This document shows positions 44,123 through 54,876 of a stretch of DNA of 64,000 nucleotides, in pieces (position 1 is the stretch's first letter; each line of letters opens with the position of its first letter). The position numbers and the translations under genes were made by a program. The stretch comes from Anastrepha obliqua (Eukaryota > Arthropoda > Insecta > Diptera > Tephritidae): assembly GCF_027943255.1 (NCBI RefSeq), contig NC_072893.1, positions 19,552,001-19,616,000 on the forward strand, read 5' to 3'. A model generated the notes under the pieces. The model saw only the letters and a list, made by a program, of their open reading frames with translations. It had not been told where the DNA came from and did not search any database.

Positions 44123-44504
44123 GAGGGTGGTTAAATTTCAAGGGCCGATGTTGAATGTGAACCACACCTAAGCGTCAACGACACCGTTCGACTTCTTTCT
44201 TTGGGGTTATTTGAAAGAAAAGGTGTACGTCGATAAGCCAGCAACAATTCAAGAGCTAAAGGATGAGATAGTTCGTCCCATTAACGGCATATAGTAACCT
44301 TAATTATGCCTCAGCGTCATCGAAAATTTGGACCAGCGGATGGAGGTGAGCCGCCGAGGCCGCGGCGGCCATTTGGCCGATATTTTGTTCCATACGTAAT
44401 TGACCCATACCAATATTATCAAAATAAAGAGAAATGACAATGATTTCCAAAAAAATTGTATTTTATTCAAAATCAACATCGACCCTTAAAACTTAGCCAC
44501 CCTG
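44123..44504 (+). mobile_element. Internally deleted mariner (rosa-like), 382 bp
   Basis: Left end GGGTGGTTAAATTTCAAGGG and right end, in complement, CAGGGTGGCTAAGTTTTAAG, each continuing into a GATGTTGA box, form inverted repeats of about 35 bp. TA precedes the left end (44121-44122) but not the right. The interior encodes only the transposase C-terminus, with frameshifts: TPFDFFLWGYLKEKVYVDKP, ATIQELKDEIV, LDQRMEVSRRGRGGHLADIL. It is related to, but distinct from, the element at 26078. Confidence 0.75.
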
Positions 44505-44765
44505 GCTTGGCCGAGCTCCTCCCCACAAAAAATCTCTTAAATCAATGAAAAGAAAAATAATTAATGAAAATTTTCTAACCCATCGGCGCTAGGCCGAAAG
44601 TCGATATTTCAAGACAAAAATGCTTTTTGAACACCATAAAAAAAGTATTTCTTCTCTGGGAAACTTGCGACATAGAGAACAGAGAAAAAGATACTATTCG
44701 AAAAACGCTACTTAATTTTTGGCGAATTTGACAATTGAGTGAAAGCATTACAGAAAATTTAAAAA
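44505..44765. other. Inverted SINE-tail scrap, then unassigned DNA
   Basis: gcttggccgagctcctcc (44503-44520) is the complement of the SINE tail box, opposite to the SINE at 43876. The rest has no recognised feature. Confidence 0.4.
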
Positions 44766-44769
44766 CCTT

Positions 44770-45720
44770 TGTGTACTAATGCCTGTGCTTGCAGTTGAGT
44801 TCAACAAAGCGCGCCAGTCGTTTCTTTCTCTAGCTAACCGGCGCCAGTTGGACACGTCAAGTGAAGCCAAGTCCTTCCCTACCTGATATTCTCTCATTCA
44901 TTCCTCTTCCTTTGCTACCACTAGCTGATATCGCATCAAATTTGACGTATTGTGAATATCTGGTCGAGGGTGCATTTCCCAGCTTTAAAGCCACGCGGAT
45001 AAGGTCCAATCAGTTGATTGATGGTGGACTTCAGCCTTTCACACAATACGCTCGCCAGGTGATATTTAGAAGACTAATCCAGCGGTAATTGGCACAGATT
45101 ACAGGATCACCCTTCTTAGGGATTGGGCAGAGCACACTGAAATTCCAATCGGCACGCATGCTTTCATCCGACCATGTTTTGCATAGAAGCTGATGCATGC
45201 ATCTTACCAGCTCCTCGCCGCCATGTTTGAATAGCTCAGCCGGCAGTCCGTTCCGCGGCAATCCAGCCGCGGAAGAGGCTTCATTGTTCTTTAGCCGCGT
45301 TTTCGCTATTCGCACCTCGCCATGGCCGGGCAGCGGAACGACATTCCCGTCGTCAACGATTGGGATATCGGGATCTTCACATTCTCTGTGGCATGCGAAG
45401 TTGTCACTATATAACAAGTTCGAGAAGTGTTTCCTCCAGAATTTAAACACGTTCTAGAAGTCAGTCACAAGAACGCCGTCTTTGATCTTAAAGGAAAACG
45501 CCCCGGTCTTGAAACCTCCTGTAAGTCACCGCACTTTCTGTGGAAATTTCGGGCATTGTTGCTGTTGGTTAGCATCTTAAGCTAATTGCACTCACGTATT
45601 TGGGCCTCTCGTTTCTTTTCTTTAATTTTACTACTCTCTTCCTTTCACAGCTTGCGGTAGCGTTCCAACATGGCTCGCGTTGCGCCCGTTCGCAGCAGTG
45701 CTCTATAGGCACCATCCTTT
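44770..45720 (-). pseudogene. RTE-type LINE, 5' half joined to its own 3' tail
   Basis: Minus strand. FKTGAFSFKIKDGVLVTD, then the open frame 45450-45031: FKFWRKHFSNLLYSDNFACH, EVRIAKTRLKNNEASSAAGL, LPAELFKHGGEELVRCMHQL, ADWNFSVLCPIPKKGDPVIC and ANYRWISLLNI, the classic RT blocks before the palm. After a frameshift, LKSTINQLIGPYPRGF and DQIFTIRQI follow. The sequence then jumps to TWLHLTCPTGAG and RKNDWRALL, the C-terminal tail, ending near 44775. The catalytic palm is deleted. The family is that of 7290-7672 and 11074-12958. Confidence 0.8.
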
Positions 45721-45809
45721 TTTTGCGTGTCAGCCATTATGTAACTCCAAATTCAGAAATTCATATGTCAAGCCCAACGAACCCGCACATTGACTCGGAT
45801 GTCAAATAT

Positions 45810-46025
45810 TCATGATGTGAAAGCTGAAAGCTGTTATTGATGGGCTCAGAAAAAAATTGGCAACTACTAGCAAAATTATGAGAGGGCAGATGTTCCGTGA
45901 ACAATTAATTCGTTTGAAGAACCGACAGAAAACTATTAAAATATACGCTTAGAATCGAGTGTTTCACTTTCTAGCATGGCAATGCTCGCCTCCATGTCGC
46001 AACATCGGCTAAAACTGCTATACAA
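45810..46025 (+). pseudogene. Mariner transposase scrap
   Basis: Plus strand, frameshifted: MFREQLIRLKNRQKTIKIYA resembles the segment before the second catalytic Asp (Y-x-x-Q-L-x-R-L-K-x-x-x-x-K), and GNARLHVATSAKTAI resembles the D-N-A-R-P-H-V-A block, with Gly for Asp. It ends exactly where another mariner end begins (46026). Confidence 0.5.
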
Positions 46026-46075
46026 GGTGGCACAAAATTAATCATTCAATTTTGTTTTTGACCAACTCTTTTACT
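46026..46075. mobile_element. Mariner terminal fragment
   Basis: GGTGGCACAAAATTAATCAT then TCAATTTTGTTTTTGA closely matches the terminus at 59248 (GGTGGCGCAAAATTAATCAT), preceded by TACAA. No transposase of that family follows here. Confidence 0.5.
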
Positions 46076-47785
46076 AAATGAAAAAATAATTATTTTGAGT
46101 AATGGAAATTTTTATTTTCACCTCACGCGTTGCCTCGCTTGTCTATTTGTGTCAAATATCATTGGCGTACGACACCATTGGCAAAAATTAGAAATGTTCC
46201 GATGGTGATCCAAGCAAATTTGATTATACTTCCCAGTATCATTTCTGTAGTCAGTATTCAGTTACTTTCAATGCAAGCAAATGTCTCCTCTCCTATAATC
46301 ACTAATCAGCTTACTTTGCTCCTACAGGGTACATGCACAGGCATATACATATCTACAGCCATATTTACATAAGTATGCATGCATGTAATTGTTTTTCTTT
46401 ACAAATTGAAGCGCTTGTCAGCTAAATGCTTCGCCTGTGTTTAGTTAGGTGACAAGATTTATGAGTTTTATCAACTTAAAGCCATGCAGTTTATTCAACC
46501 TTTATTCTTGTGGTGGCAAGTAATTGGAAATCATGCTTAGGTCGGTAAACGTCCAAGGTGAAAAAAAGTTAGAAGGGAATGGGAATTAGAAGTTAATTTG
46601 TAGATTAACCAGCATAAGACTAATAAATCATCTTTAGATTTTATTGCATGCCGCTTTTTGAGTAATGCCGACTCTATTTTGTCTATTCTCTAAACGGCAG
46701 CGTACACGAACGAACAAAATTCCAACGTTTTGAAGTGTATTGAACTATACGAGCGGGGCAGTTTTCGATTCGACGAGATAACTTTAGCTTTCATAAAATA
46801 AAATTACCAAATTGCGAGAGGTGGTCACAGCCTAAGGCAGCTTAATGAATGAAGAGTTGGGTATTAAATTTTCTTCAGTGTAGTCACTTCCAGTGAGATA
46901 TCTATGATAGATATAATATGTCGGGGAGATGAAATCAATGCTGTTTTAAACCATTCAACAAATACTCTTCAGTTTGTTCTGCTAAATGGTTATGAAAGAC
47001 GCTTTCATTTCAGGATCGACATTTCTACGATACATCCCTTGCGAATCTGTAGTTATGAATTACAGGATTTATATCTGCGGTTGTCCAGTTTCAATTTCTC
47101 AGAATTTAAGCATTTTGTTCGTTCGTCCGGGGCGTCATCCAGCCGCGCAGGTCACTCGTTTTCGTTAAAGTACAATAGTAAAAGTAATTTTTTGGTCATC
47201 GTATATGACAGTCTAGAATCGTATAGACCGATGACTCCTTTACTTATATTTCATTTTTTAAATTAATTTTTCACAAGGCACTGGCGTGGCTTGCGTTGAT
47301 ATAAGTTCTAAAAATCAGTAAGTTTGTCTAAGAGTTGTTTACGACCTCATATGAAAATTATTTAAATCGAAATTTCAAAATGAAAACAAGTTAATAAAAC
47401 TGTTTTTTTTCTTTTTAAATCAATATAATTGGAATAAAATATTCGAATCAACTTCTACAATTGGGCTTACAGGGGGAAAATCAAGTTTTGATTTGTCATT
47501 GGCTAATGAGTGGTTATCGCTAAAAACTGACTCCCTTTTTTGGTGTCGGAGATTACGATCGAAGCTGTCAGCCATTGACCGAATTGTCGACCATTGGGCA
47601 TATTACAAATGCTAAGCATCGAGCGCAGGAGCTTCACACACTAAGCGATATTTCTTTACGTGCTGAACTTTCCATATAAAAGAAAGACTCAACTCTTTTC
47701 TTATCGTTCTCATACTTTCGATACTTTGTTTTATGATTAACCCTATTAGACGAAATGAGTTTTCTTGTTCATGTAATTTAAAAAT
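46076..47785. other. No gene recognised
   Basis: A 120-codon plus-strand frame (46904-47266) reads MIDIICRGDEINAVLNHSTN onwards with no signal peptide, domain or repeat I recognise. It has no splice support and I treat it as chance. A TATAAAAG-like string at 47674-47682 has no promoter context. Confidence 0.4.
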
Positions 47786-47789
47786 ATAA

Positions 47790-49575
47790 TATATCCCATT
47801 AATGGCTGTCCCATTTATGAAAAAAAATTTTTTTGTTTGTGAGTTTGTGAGTTTGTATGCTTATGACTCAATAACACGAAAGTGACTGAACGGATTTGCA
47901 TGCAATTTAGCTGACAGATAGCTCATGAGTGGAAAAATCGGCAACTTTTTTAAGAGCGTTGCCACTTGTTAAAATAGGTAAGTCAAATGAAATTAATAAG
48001 TTTAATTTAAAATTGCAAGAAAGGTGTTAAATAAAAAAAGGGTAAAGAGAGCTAAATTTTCAAAATAATTTTGAATAGGGCTGCCACCTGTTTGAAAAAT
48101 TAAGTTCAAATAAAAGTAATACAATAAATGAAATATAACAAATGAGTGTCAAAGGAAAAAGGTTTGAAAAATCTGACTTTCGAAAATGCTTTGAAAATTC
48201 ACGTAAATGAAATATAACAATATGGGTGTCAAAGGAAAGAGGTTCGAAAATTTTTAATTTCCAATTTGTATTGAGAAGGGTAGCCAACTGTTTAAAAATT
48301 AAATTAAATAACTTATATAATTAATAATAAATAACAAATATTTAAAATAACGGAGTATGGGGCTCAAATGCAATAAATTCAAGAAAGCTTTGTTTGGAAA
48401 ATATTTTTGGAGATGGTTGCCACCTGTTTGAATACTAAATTTCAAGTAATAGTAACCAAAGAAATGAAATATAACAATATGTGTACTAAAATTAAGAGGT
48501 TTGAAAAAACTTACTTTCGAATATGCTTTGAGAAGTGTTGCCAACTGTTTAAAAATTAAATTCTATAAATTGAATAATTGATAAAAAATAATTCAGTACG
48601 GGGTTAAAAGGAAATAAATTTAACAAAGCATATTTGGGAAAATATTTTTGAAGAGGGCTGCCACCTGTTTCAATAATAAAATTCTAGTAAGAATATTCAC
48701 ATAAATGAAATAAAACATAATGGGTATTAACGGAAAGAGGTTTGAAAAAACTTAATTCCGAAGAGGGTTGCCACCTGTTTGAATAATGAAATTCAAGTAA
48801 GAATATTCACATGAAAAATGAAATATAACAATATGGGTATCAACGGGAAGAGGTTTGAAAAAACTGAATTCCGATTTTTTTTTGAGCAGGGTTGCCAACT
48901 CTCAACCAAAATAAATAATTAATAAAAACATTAAAATAATTCAAGATTGGTGAGAAATGAAGTAAGTTTAAAATATCTTATTCTGGAATTTAAGATATAC
49001 CATTTTTAGAGATGGTTGCCACCATTTTGGAAAGGTTTATTCAATTTAATAAGCAAGCTAACTGAAATACTATCATATGAGTGCCAACCCGAAGAAGTAC
49101 GAAAAAAATATTTATTTTGAATATATTTTTGAACAGGCTTGCCACCTGTTAAAACACTGAAATTAGTAAAATGAGCATACTAATGAAAACTATTCGGAGG
49201 TTCATAAAATTACTCAAAGCCTTCCATGTATTTTGAATAAAACAAGGCATTTTAGGATAAAGGACATACATATGTACATATATAGAGCAATTATGAAGTT
49301 TTCATATTTTCTAATAGTCATTTACAGAAGGTTGGATTAAACTTGAAAAACCTTTGTTTTTTCTATTACCAATCATTTATAGCTTACACTCGACTTAGTA
49401 CTTTGGATGAATTGTTCTTCTATGCCCCAAATGGTAAGCCCAACAATTTTATTTATCCGGTGAGTAGCGATAAAAAATGAATAAAAATAATTTTGTTCAA
49501 TATTTTTCTAATTGATTGCTTTTACTTTATTTGTTTAGGCGAAGTAGCGAAAATCGGGTATTAGCTAGTATTTTA
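47790..49575 (+). mobile_element. Helentron/Helitron-like non-autonomous element (tentative)
   Basis: The 5' part carries gactcaataacacgaaagtg then actgaacggatttgcatgca, a motif common near the ends of non-coding insect elements. The interior is a ~120-bp tandem array (47955-49260). The 3' end reads gcgaagtagcgaaaatcggg then tattagctagt (about 49537-49569), ending in CTAG-T as Helitron-type elements do. There are no terminal inverted repeats and no coding sequence. The organisation, an internal array between two conserved ends, fits Helentron-derived non-autonomous elements of flies, but other origins are possible. Confidence 0.45.
47955..49260. repeat. Tandem array, unit about 120 bp (GTTGCCACCTGTTT box)
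   Basis: The box gagggttgccacctgtttga, alternating with gttgccaactgtttaaaaat, occurs near 47959, 48079, 48281, 48417, 48537, 48657, 48767, 48891, 49015 and 49137, mostly 110-136 bp apart. A second shared box, aatgaaatataacaatatgg then gtgtcaaaggaaagaggttt, lies between. Some adjacent units alternate between CCACCTG and CCAACTG forms. Confidence 0.8.
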
Positions 49576-52335
49576 TATATTCAAGAAGAGGGTATTAGGA
49601 ATGAAAATAAGAGGAAATTTCTTGAGATCTATGTACTGACTTAAGAAAATTTTGCACCTGAAAATTTCTTTGTCATGCATGCAGTTTTTTCTTTTTCTAG
49701 AGAGCTGCATACTGACCTTTAGTCTATTGAGTACCGAAGTGCATTGTTACTTGAAAAATATATTCCGGTCCCTCGGAAACTATTTTATTTATTTGAATGG
49801 ACCCATATTTTCTCCAGCCAATTTTTTGTCTTTGAACTTCAGCGACTTCTGACAATTTTATGTTATCGAAAAATTATATTTTTCACTTAATTAAGTCCGG
49901 CATTCAATTCATTGCATTTTCGATTTTTTTTGTTTTTTGTTTTTTTTTTTTCTTGCCTTTTGTTTAGTGTTTCTTTTCTTTTCTTTCCCCGATCGCTGTA
50001 GTTCAACACGTTTTTTTCAACGCCTACTGTAAAAATTACCAAAATTTAACCCACAATCGTTTGCTGAGTCGTGCGCAGCCGAGGAGGCATCTCACAAGTG
50101 TTGTTGTTGCCTCACCGTTTATAGCCAATAATAATTACCGGAATCAAGGCAACCTCTACTGGTTGTGAATGAGGGGCAGGCAAATGTGTTAGCGCAATGT
50201 GCAACAAAGCGCAACGAAACAGGCACAGAATCACGCTTCAGGTGTGAGAATTTGACTATAGAATTGCAATAATAACAACGGCAGCAAACGGTAAAAGCGT
50301 GCAACATAAGAATAGTAATACAGTAACAAGAGAAACAACTACTTCAAGTACTGCAAACTACAACAAAAACACTTGAATACAAGAGCAGTAGCATCCACAA
50401 GCATCAGCATCAACAGAAACAACAACCCACCACCCCCAACATTATTAGTGAGGTTAGAGATATGCCTAAGAAATTTTTGCTTTTATTGCTTAACAATAAA
50501 AATTACAATAAAAGACAGCAAAAAACAGTTTTTTTTTTGTTGTAAGCGCAGTGGTGCTACACATAAGTGGCAGCCAAAAAACTATGTTGCACGTAAATGA
50601 GAGTCATGTTGTGACAAGAACAACAACAACAACAACACGCATCAAGAAGAAAAGAGGAATGGCAAAATGAGAGGCAAACAACTGATTTACACAGTCGTGA
50701 CACGAACCAATAGTGTTGCAACACAGAAAAATGTGGCACATACATACATACAGGCATACACTTGAAGGCATATTGCACAAATAAGGAACAGTAGGATGCA
50801 GCGGCTGGGGGAGTAAGTGAATTCAAAATCAAATACACATACACATGCACACCCACACACACACATATGCATGCACATACACACATACATGCAATCTATA
50901 CCAAGAAAATTTACAAGGCTTTGCTCCACCAGTTCAACGCGCTCTTATTAGTGGCAAGAAGTTGGCAAGATGGTAATTTACGCTGATTGTCATGTTGACC
51001 TTAAGGGCACAACAACAATGAAGCCTTTTATACCTCAGTACACACAAATACATAGAAACTTATAGGTGCAACATGAATGCGTCTCGAGTGGCACAGCAGC
51101 AGCAAACACGATTCTGTCAGAACCAACAAAGAGCAAAGGAGAGCACAACAAAGAGTGGGTAGCGAGGTCATCAAATATTAATGATAAATTCGACGCTACT
51201 CAATACGCTGCTGAGTGGCCTCCACTACAAGCACTTCTGCGTTTTTTTTGCTCGTCCACTCTAAGGTGGCTGCTTGAAAGTTTAGTAGTAAAAAAAAAGA
51301 CGTAGGTTGGTGGCTGTAAAGCATCAAAAAATCCTCGTGTCACAACAAAGTTGCGCGCAGTAGGTGGTGAGGGAGTAAAATAAAAATAAAAACAAAAACA
51401 AAAAATAAATAAATAAATTATGTGAAGTTGCATTGAAGTGCAAATATGTAATTGCATTACCGCCACTAGAAAGCGCAATGTGTTGACGGAAAATGATTTT
51501 TTGAAATTTAAGCTATCACTCTTGGCCTTACGGCTGAGTCGAAGTTAGCTTTGAAAAGTTTGCAAAGGCAACTACTGACAACTTGGAAGCGCAAATAATG
51601 ACCGGCGCGCACACAAAACGATTACAAAGTTAGCTTGGCCGTTCAATATAACTGAAATGCTTAATGGACTATTTTGCAGCAGTGTCTCTTCTAGCGAATG
51701 CTTATGCCTGTGTGAGTGTATGCGTGCCCATATGTTTGACATTTCGTGTCTGTTCGAGTGTCAGCGCCAATAAACGATTTTTTACGAGCATTTCGTGTTT
51801 AGTCAATTTGCGGCGTTGTTAATGAAAATCGCGTGGAAAAGAGCAAGCAAAGTAGAAGAAAAAAAAACAAAAAAAAGCAAAAAAAAAATAAAAACAAAAA
51901 AAATCAATAACAGAGAAAAAATCACCAAAAAAGAAGCTAAAGCATGAAAAACTGAAGTGCTTGAAATGGCTAAAATGACACGACATTGACAGTGAAATTG
52001 TTGGCAGTTGTCAAGTTTAGCTCAATGCCGCTGCAGGCCATCACTGCCGGTGATAATGGCTAAATTGGCAGAGCATGAAATTACAAGCACCGAAATGTGG
52101 ATTGGATGCTCAAGGCGTTGAAGCTAATGTGACCACAGCCACTTTTAACCAAAATTTAGTGGCCAATTGGAGAATATCGTTCAAAATTGCGTTATCTCAA
52201 GAGAAAAGGAAAATTTTATTAATTTTATAAGTGAAATAAATGAAATGTTGTTATATAAGCCTTAAAAAATAAATAAATAAATATTTAAAACTAGAATTAA
52301 TAACTTTTGAGGTCTGTATATTCATTAGAAGAAGC
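49576..52335. other. Single-copy-looking non-coding DNA
   Basis: Includes AACAAC runs (50618-50640), a CA/TA-rich microsatellite region (50835-50890), A-rich segments (51372-51415, 51858-51905) and a T/G run (49930-49955). Frames are microsatellite-derived (Cys/Val-rich on the minus strand at 50557-50929) or short. No exon recognised. Confidence 0.5.
50835..50890. repeat. CA/CATA microsatellite
   Basis: Irregular ACACAT, CACACACACACAC and ACATACACACAT units. It accounts for the Cys/Val-rich frames read on the opposite strand. Confidence 0.8.
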
Positions 52336-52339
52336 CATG

Positions 52340-53465
52340 ATGGAGTTCATAGCGTTTCACCTCTTCCCATTTCTCACCAATTTATTGCATTTCGCAAAAA
52401 ATCTTCTGATCTGGTGTTAAAGAAGTTGTAAAATTAATTTATAAGGAGCTCTTTGTTATCGAAGGAGCGGAAAAGCTGGTAATCGGTAGGTGCAACGTCC
52501 GAAAAATACGACGGATGCTGAAAGACCTCCCATTCGAACTCTTGGGGTGGGGCTTTGACGAATTGTGCAATATAGGGCCTGGTGTTGTCGTGAAGGAGTA
52601 TGGTTTGACCATGTCGATCAGGTCTTTTCAGTCGAATAATCTCAATCACGCGGTGTAGCTGGGAAAAGTAGAGCTCCTTGTTGACCGTGGCATTCGTTTC
52701 AAGCATTTCCTAGTGCACCATACCCTCCCAGTCCCGCCACACACATAAGTTGACCTTCTTTGGATGAAGATCCGGTGTGACTCTCAGCTTTGGTGTATCT
52801 CCCTGAGCCGCCCACTCCCTTCTTTGCTTCATACTGATGTATAGGCACCAATTCTCATCTCCCGTGACGATTCGATATAACCGCGTGTTGGTCGATACTT
52901 GGAAGCAATTTCAAGGCGACTTTTTCTGTTTTCTTTGTTGAGCTCCTGAGGCACCCAGGCTCCCAATTTTTCGGTGCATCTCATTGAATGAATGTGATTG
53001 AGAATCGTTTTAAGATCGCAATTCACAACTGGTTTGCCGACCGTTCGGCTTTAAAAGTAATTTGAGACGTTCTTTATCGAATTCAGAAGACCCTTCGCTG
53101 CGGGACGTGTCATCAAGGCCAAAGTCGCTCTTTTTGAACTTTGCAAACCATTTCCGTGCTGTAGACTCGTCCATGACACCTTCTCCATACACGTCGCAGA
53201 TGTCTCGGGCTGCTACGGCAGCTTTTTAACCTCGATGAAAAGCAAAGAAGAACAGGTGTCGAAAATGTTGATTTTTGCCTCCTCGGTGTTCCATTCCTAA
53301 GCCTCGAAACTAATAAAAAATTAAATAACGCAAAAAATCAACTGACATAGTTTTGTTGAGCAAAAAGAGTTGTAACGAAAGAATACTTGACCTTGGCTAA
53401 ACAGCAAACAAATCGTTGTAAAATGAAGGAAAATATAAAAACGCTATAAACTTATTCCCCAGTCT
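52340..53465 (-). mobile_element. Mariner (Mos-like group), nearly complete coding region
   Basis: The 5' terminus in complement reads CTGGGGAATAAGTTTATAGC (near 53463). ATG at 53294 begins MEHRGGKNQHFRHLFFFAFH, with a stop after RG. Then come VMDESTARKWFAKFKKSDFG (53192 on), a degraded helix-turn-helix, LGAWVPQELNKENRKSRLEI, RIVTGDENWCLYISMKQRRE (first Asp intact), LHPKKVNLCVWRDWEGMVH, TILLHDNTRPYIAQFVKAPP (second Asp) and YFSDVAPTDYQLFRSF (third Asp), ending about 52434. Stops and frameshifts are few. The 3' terminus was not found. It forms the outer part of a large inverted repeat with 58211-58640. Confidence 0.85.
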
Positions 53466-54876
53466 AATATAATATAAATAAATTTTGTAATTTTTTTTTT
53501 TGCTTTTTTTCAAAATAAACTTTTGAGGATTTTTTTATTATATTTAGCATTATTATTACAATTTGTACTGAGAGTCTTTTAAACGATTATTTTTAAAGTA
53601 AATTTACACATTCTCTCTTTGAAAAATAAAAAAACAAATATTTGAAGATTTGAAAGAAAAAAAAATATTTGAAGATTTTTTTTTTAATTTTATTTATTTA
53701 TTTTGTTATATTTTTTTCCTTTTTTACGGGCGGAATGCGTTAGGTGGAATGCGTTGGAAAACCAATAACGGATCTATATAGAAATTTTGTATTTTTTTTT
53801 TTTTTTTCAATTATATTTTTGAGAATTTTCTTTATTATTTTTCCTGTTTTTTTATTTTAATTTTTGTAATGTGGCTTTTGCTCAAAATAAATTTTTGAAT
53901 ATATATTCTTTTATTATTTTTCAATAAGTATCATTTTTATGTATTTTTTTTTCTTATTTAAAAAAATTTATCATAAAAGTTTTTTGAACGATTATTTTAA
54001 ATTCACTAAAATTTTAATAAGTTTAGAAAACCAATAACGAGTATTAAGATTTTTTTCGAAATTGATTTTTGAGAACTTTTTTTTATTATTTTAATGCGTT
54101 TTTATTTTTATTTGTTTTGTAGTGCTTATTTCCACTAATGATTTATGAAGATATTTTCATAGTTTTAATTTTTTTTTATGTTTATAATGATTTTCTTTTT
54201 AATAAATTTTTGAGAATTTTCTTTTTATTTTAATGGTTTTTTAATTTATTTTTTGAATGTTTTTTTGTTTTCAAAATAAATTTTTGAAGGTTGTTTATTA
54301 TTTTAAGAAAAAATAAATTTTTATTTAAAAAAAAATATCGTAAAAGTTTTTTAAACGATTATTTTAAATTCACTAAAATTTTTATAAGTTTGGAAAACCA
54401 TTAACGAATATTCAAAATTTTTTTTTAATACATTTTTGAAGACTTTTTTCATTGTTAATGCTTTTTATTTTGTTTTTTAAATAAATTTTTTTTTTTTTAT
54501 TATTTTAAATGTTTTTATTTTTATTTTTGCTGCTTTTTTTTAACTAAAATGTTAAAGACTTTTTTATTATATTAAGCATCATTTTTATTTTAATGTATTT
54601 ATTTTTTATTTAAACAAATGTATCAAACAAGTTTTTAAAACTATTATTTTAAGTTCACTAAAATTTCAATAAGTTAAAAAACCAATAAAAAAGGTTAATT
54701 ATTAAGATTTTTTTTAATCCTGATTACTAAACAAATTTTTAGAGTTTTTTTAAATTATTTTTTAATACTTTTTTTATCATTTTATGTATAATTTTTCTTT
54801 ATTTATTTTTATTTAAAACAATTATAATGAATTAATTTTTCAAGTAAATTACTTTTTATTTCTGCGGAAAAAAAGA
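53466..54876. repeat. Inverted-repeat arm 1 (AT-rich array)
   Basis: The complement of this segment matches 56880-58210 along its length. Examples: ggcggaatgcgttaggtgga (53728-53747) pairs with tccacctaacacattccgcc (57953-57972); the Tyr-type string tctatatagaaattttgtat (53773-53792) pairs with atacagaatttctatatagg near 57910; and tttaatcctgatta (54713-54726) pairs with tagatcaggattaaa near 57030-57046. The arm itself contains a diverged unit of about 300-350 bp with boxes aaacgattattttaaattca and ggaaaaccaataacg near 53572, 53990, 54350 and 54640. Confidence 0.8.

Noticed and set aside
46904..47266. 120-codon plus-strand frame
   Set aside because: No domain, signal peptide, splice context or codon pattern distinguishes it from chance in AT-rich DNA; it lies beside mariner scraps.
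47660..47700. TATAAAAG-like string, possible promoter or LTR start
   Set aside because: No paired LTR, primer-binding site, polypurine tract or gag-pol coding nearby.
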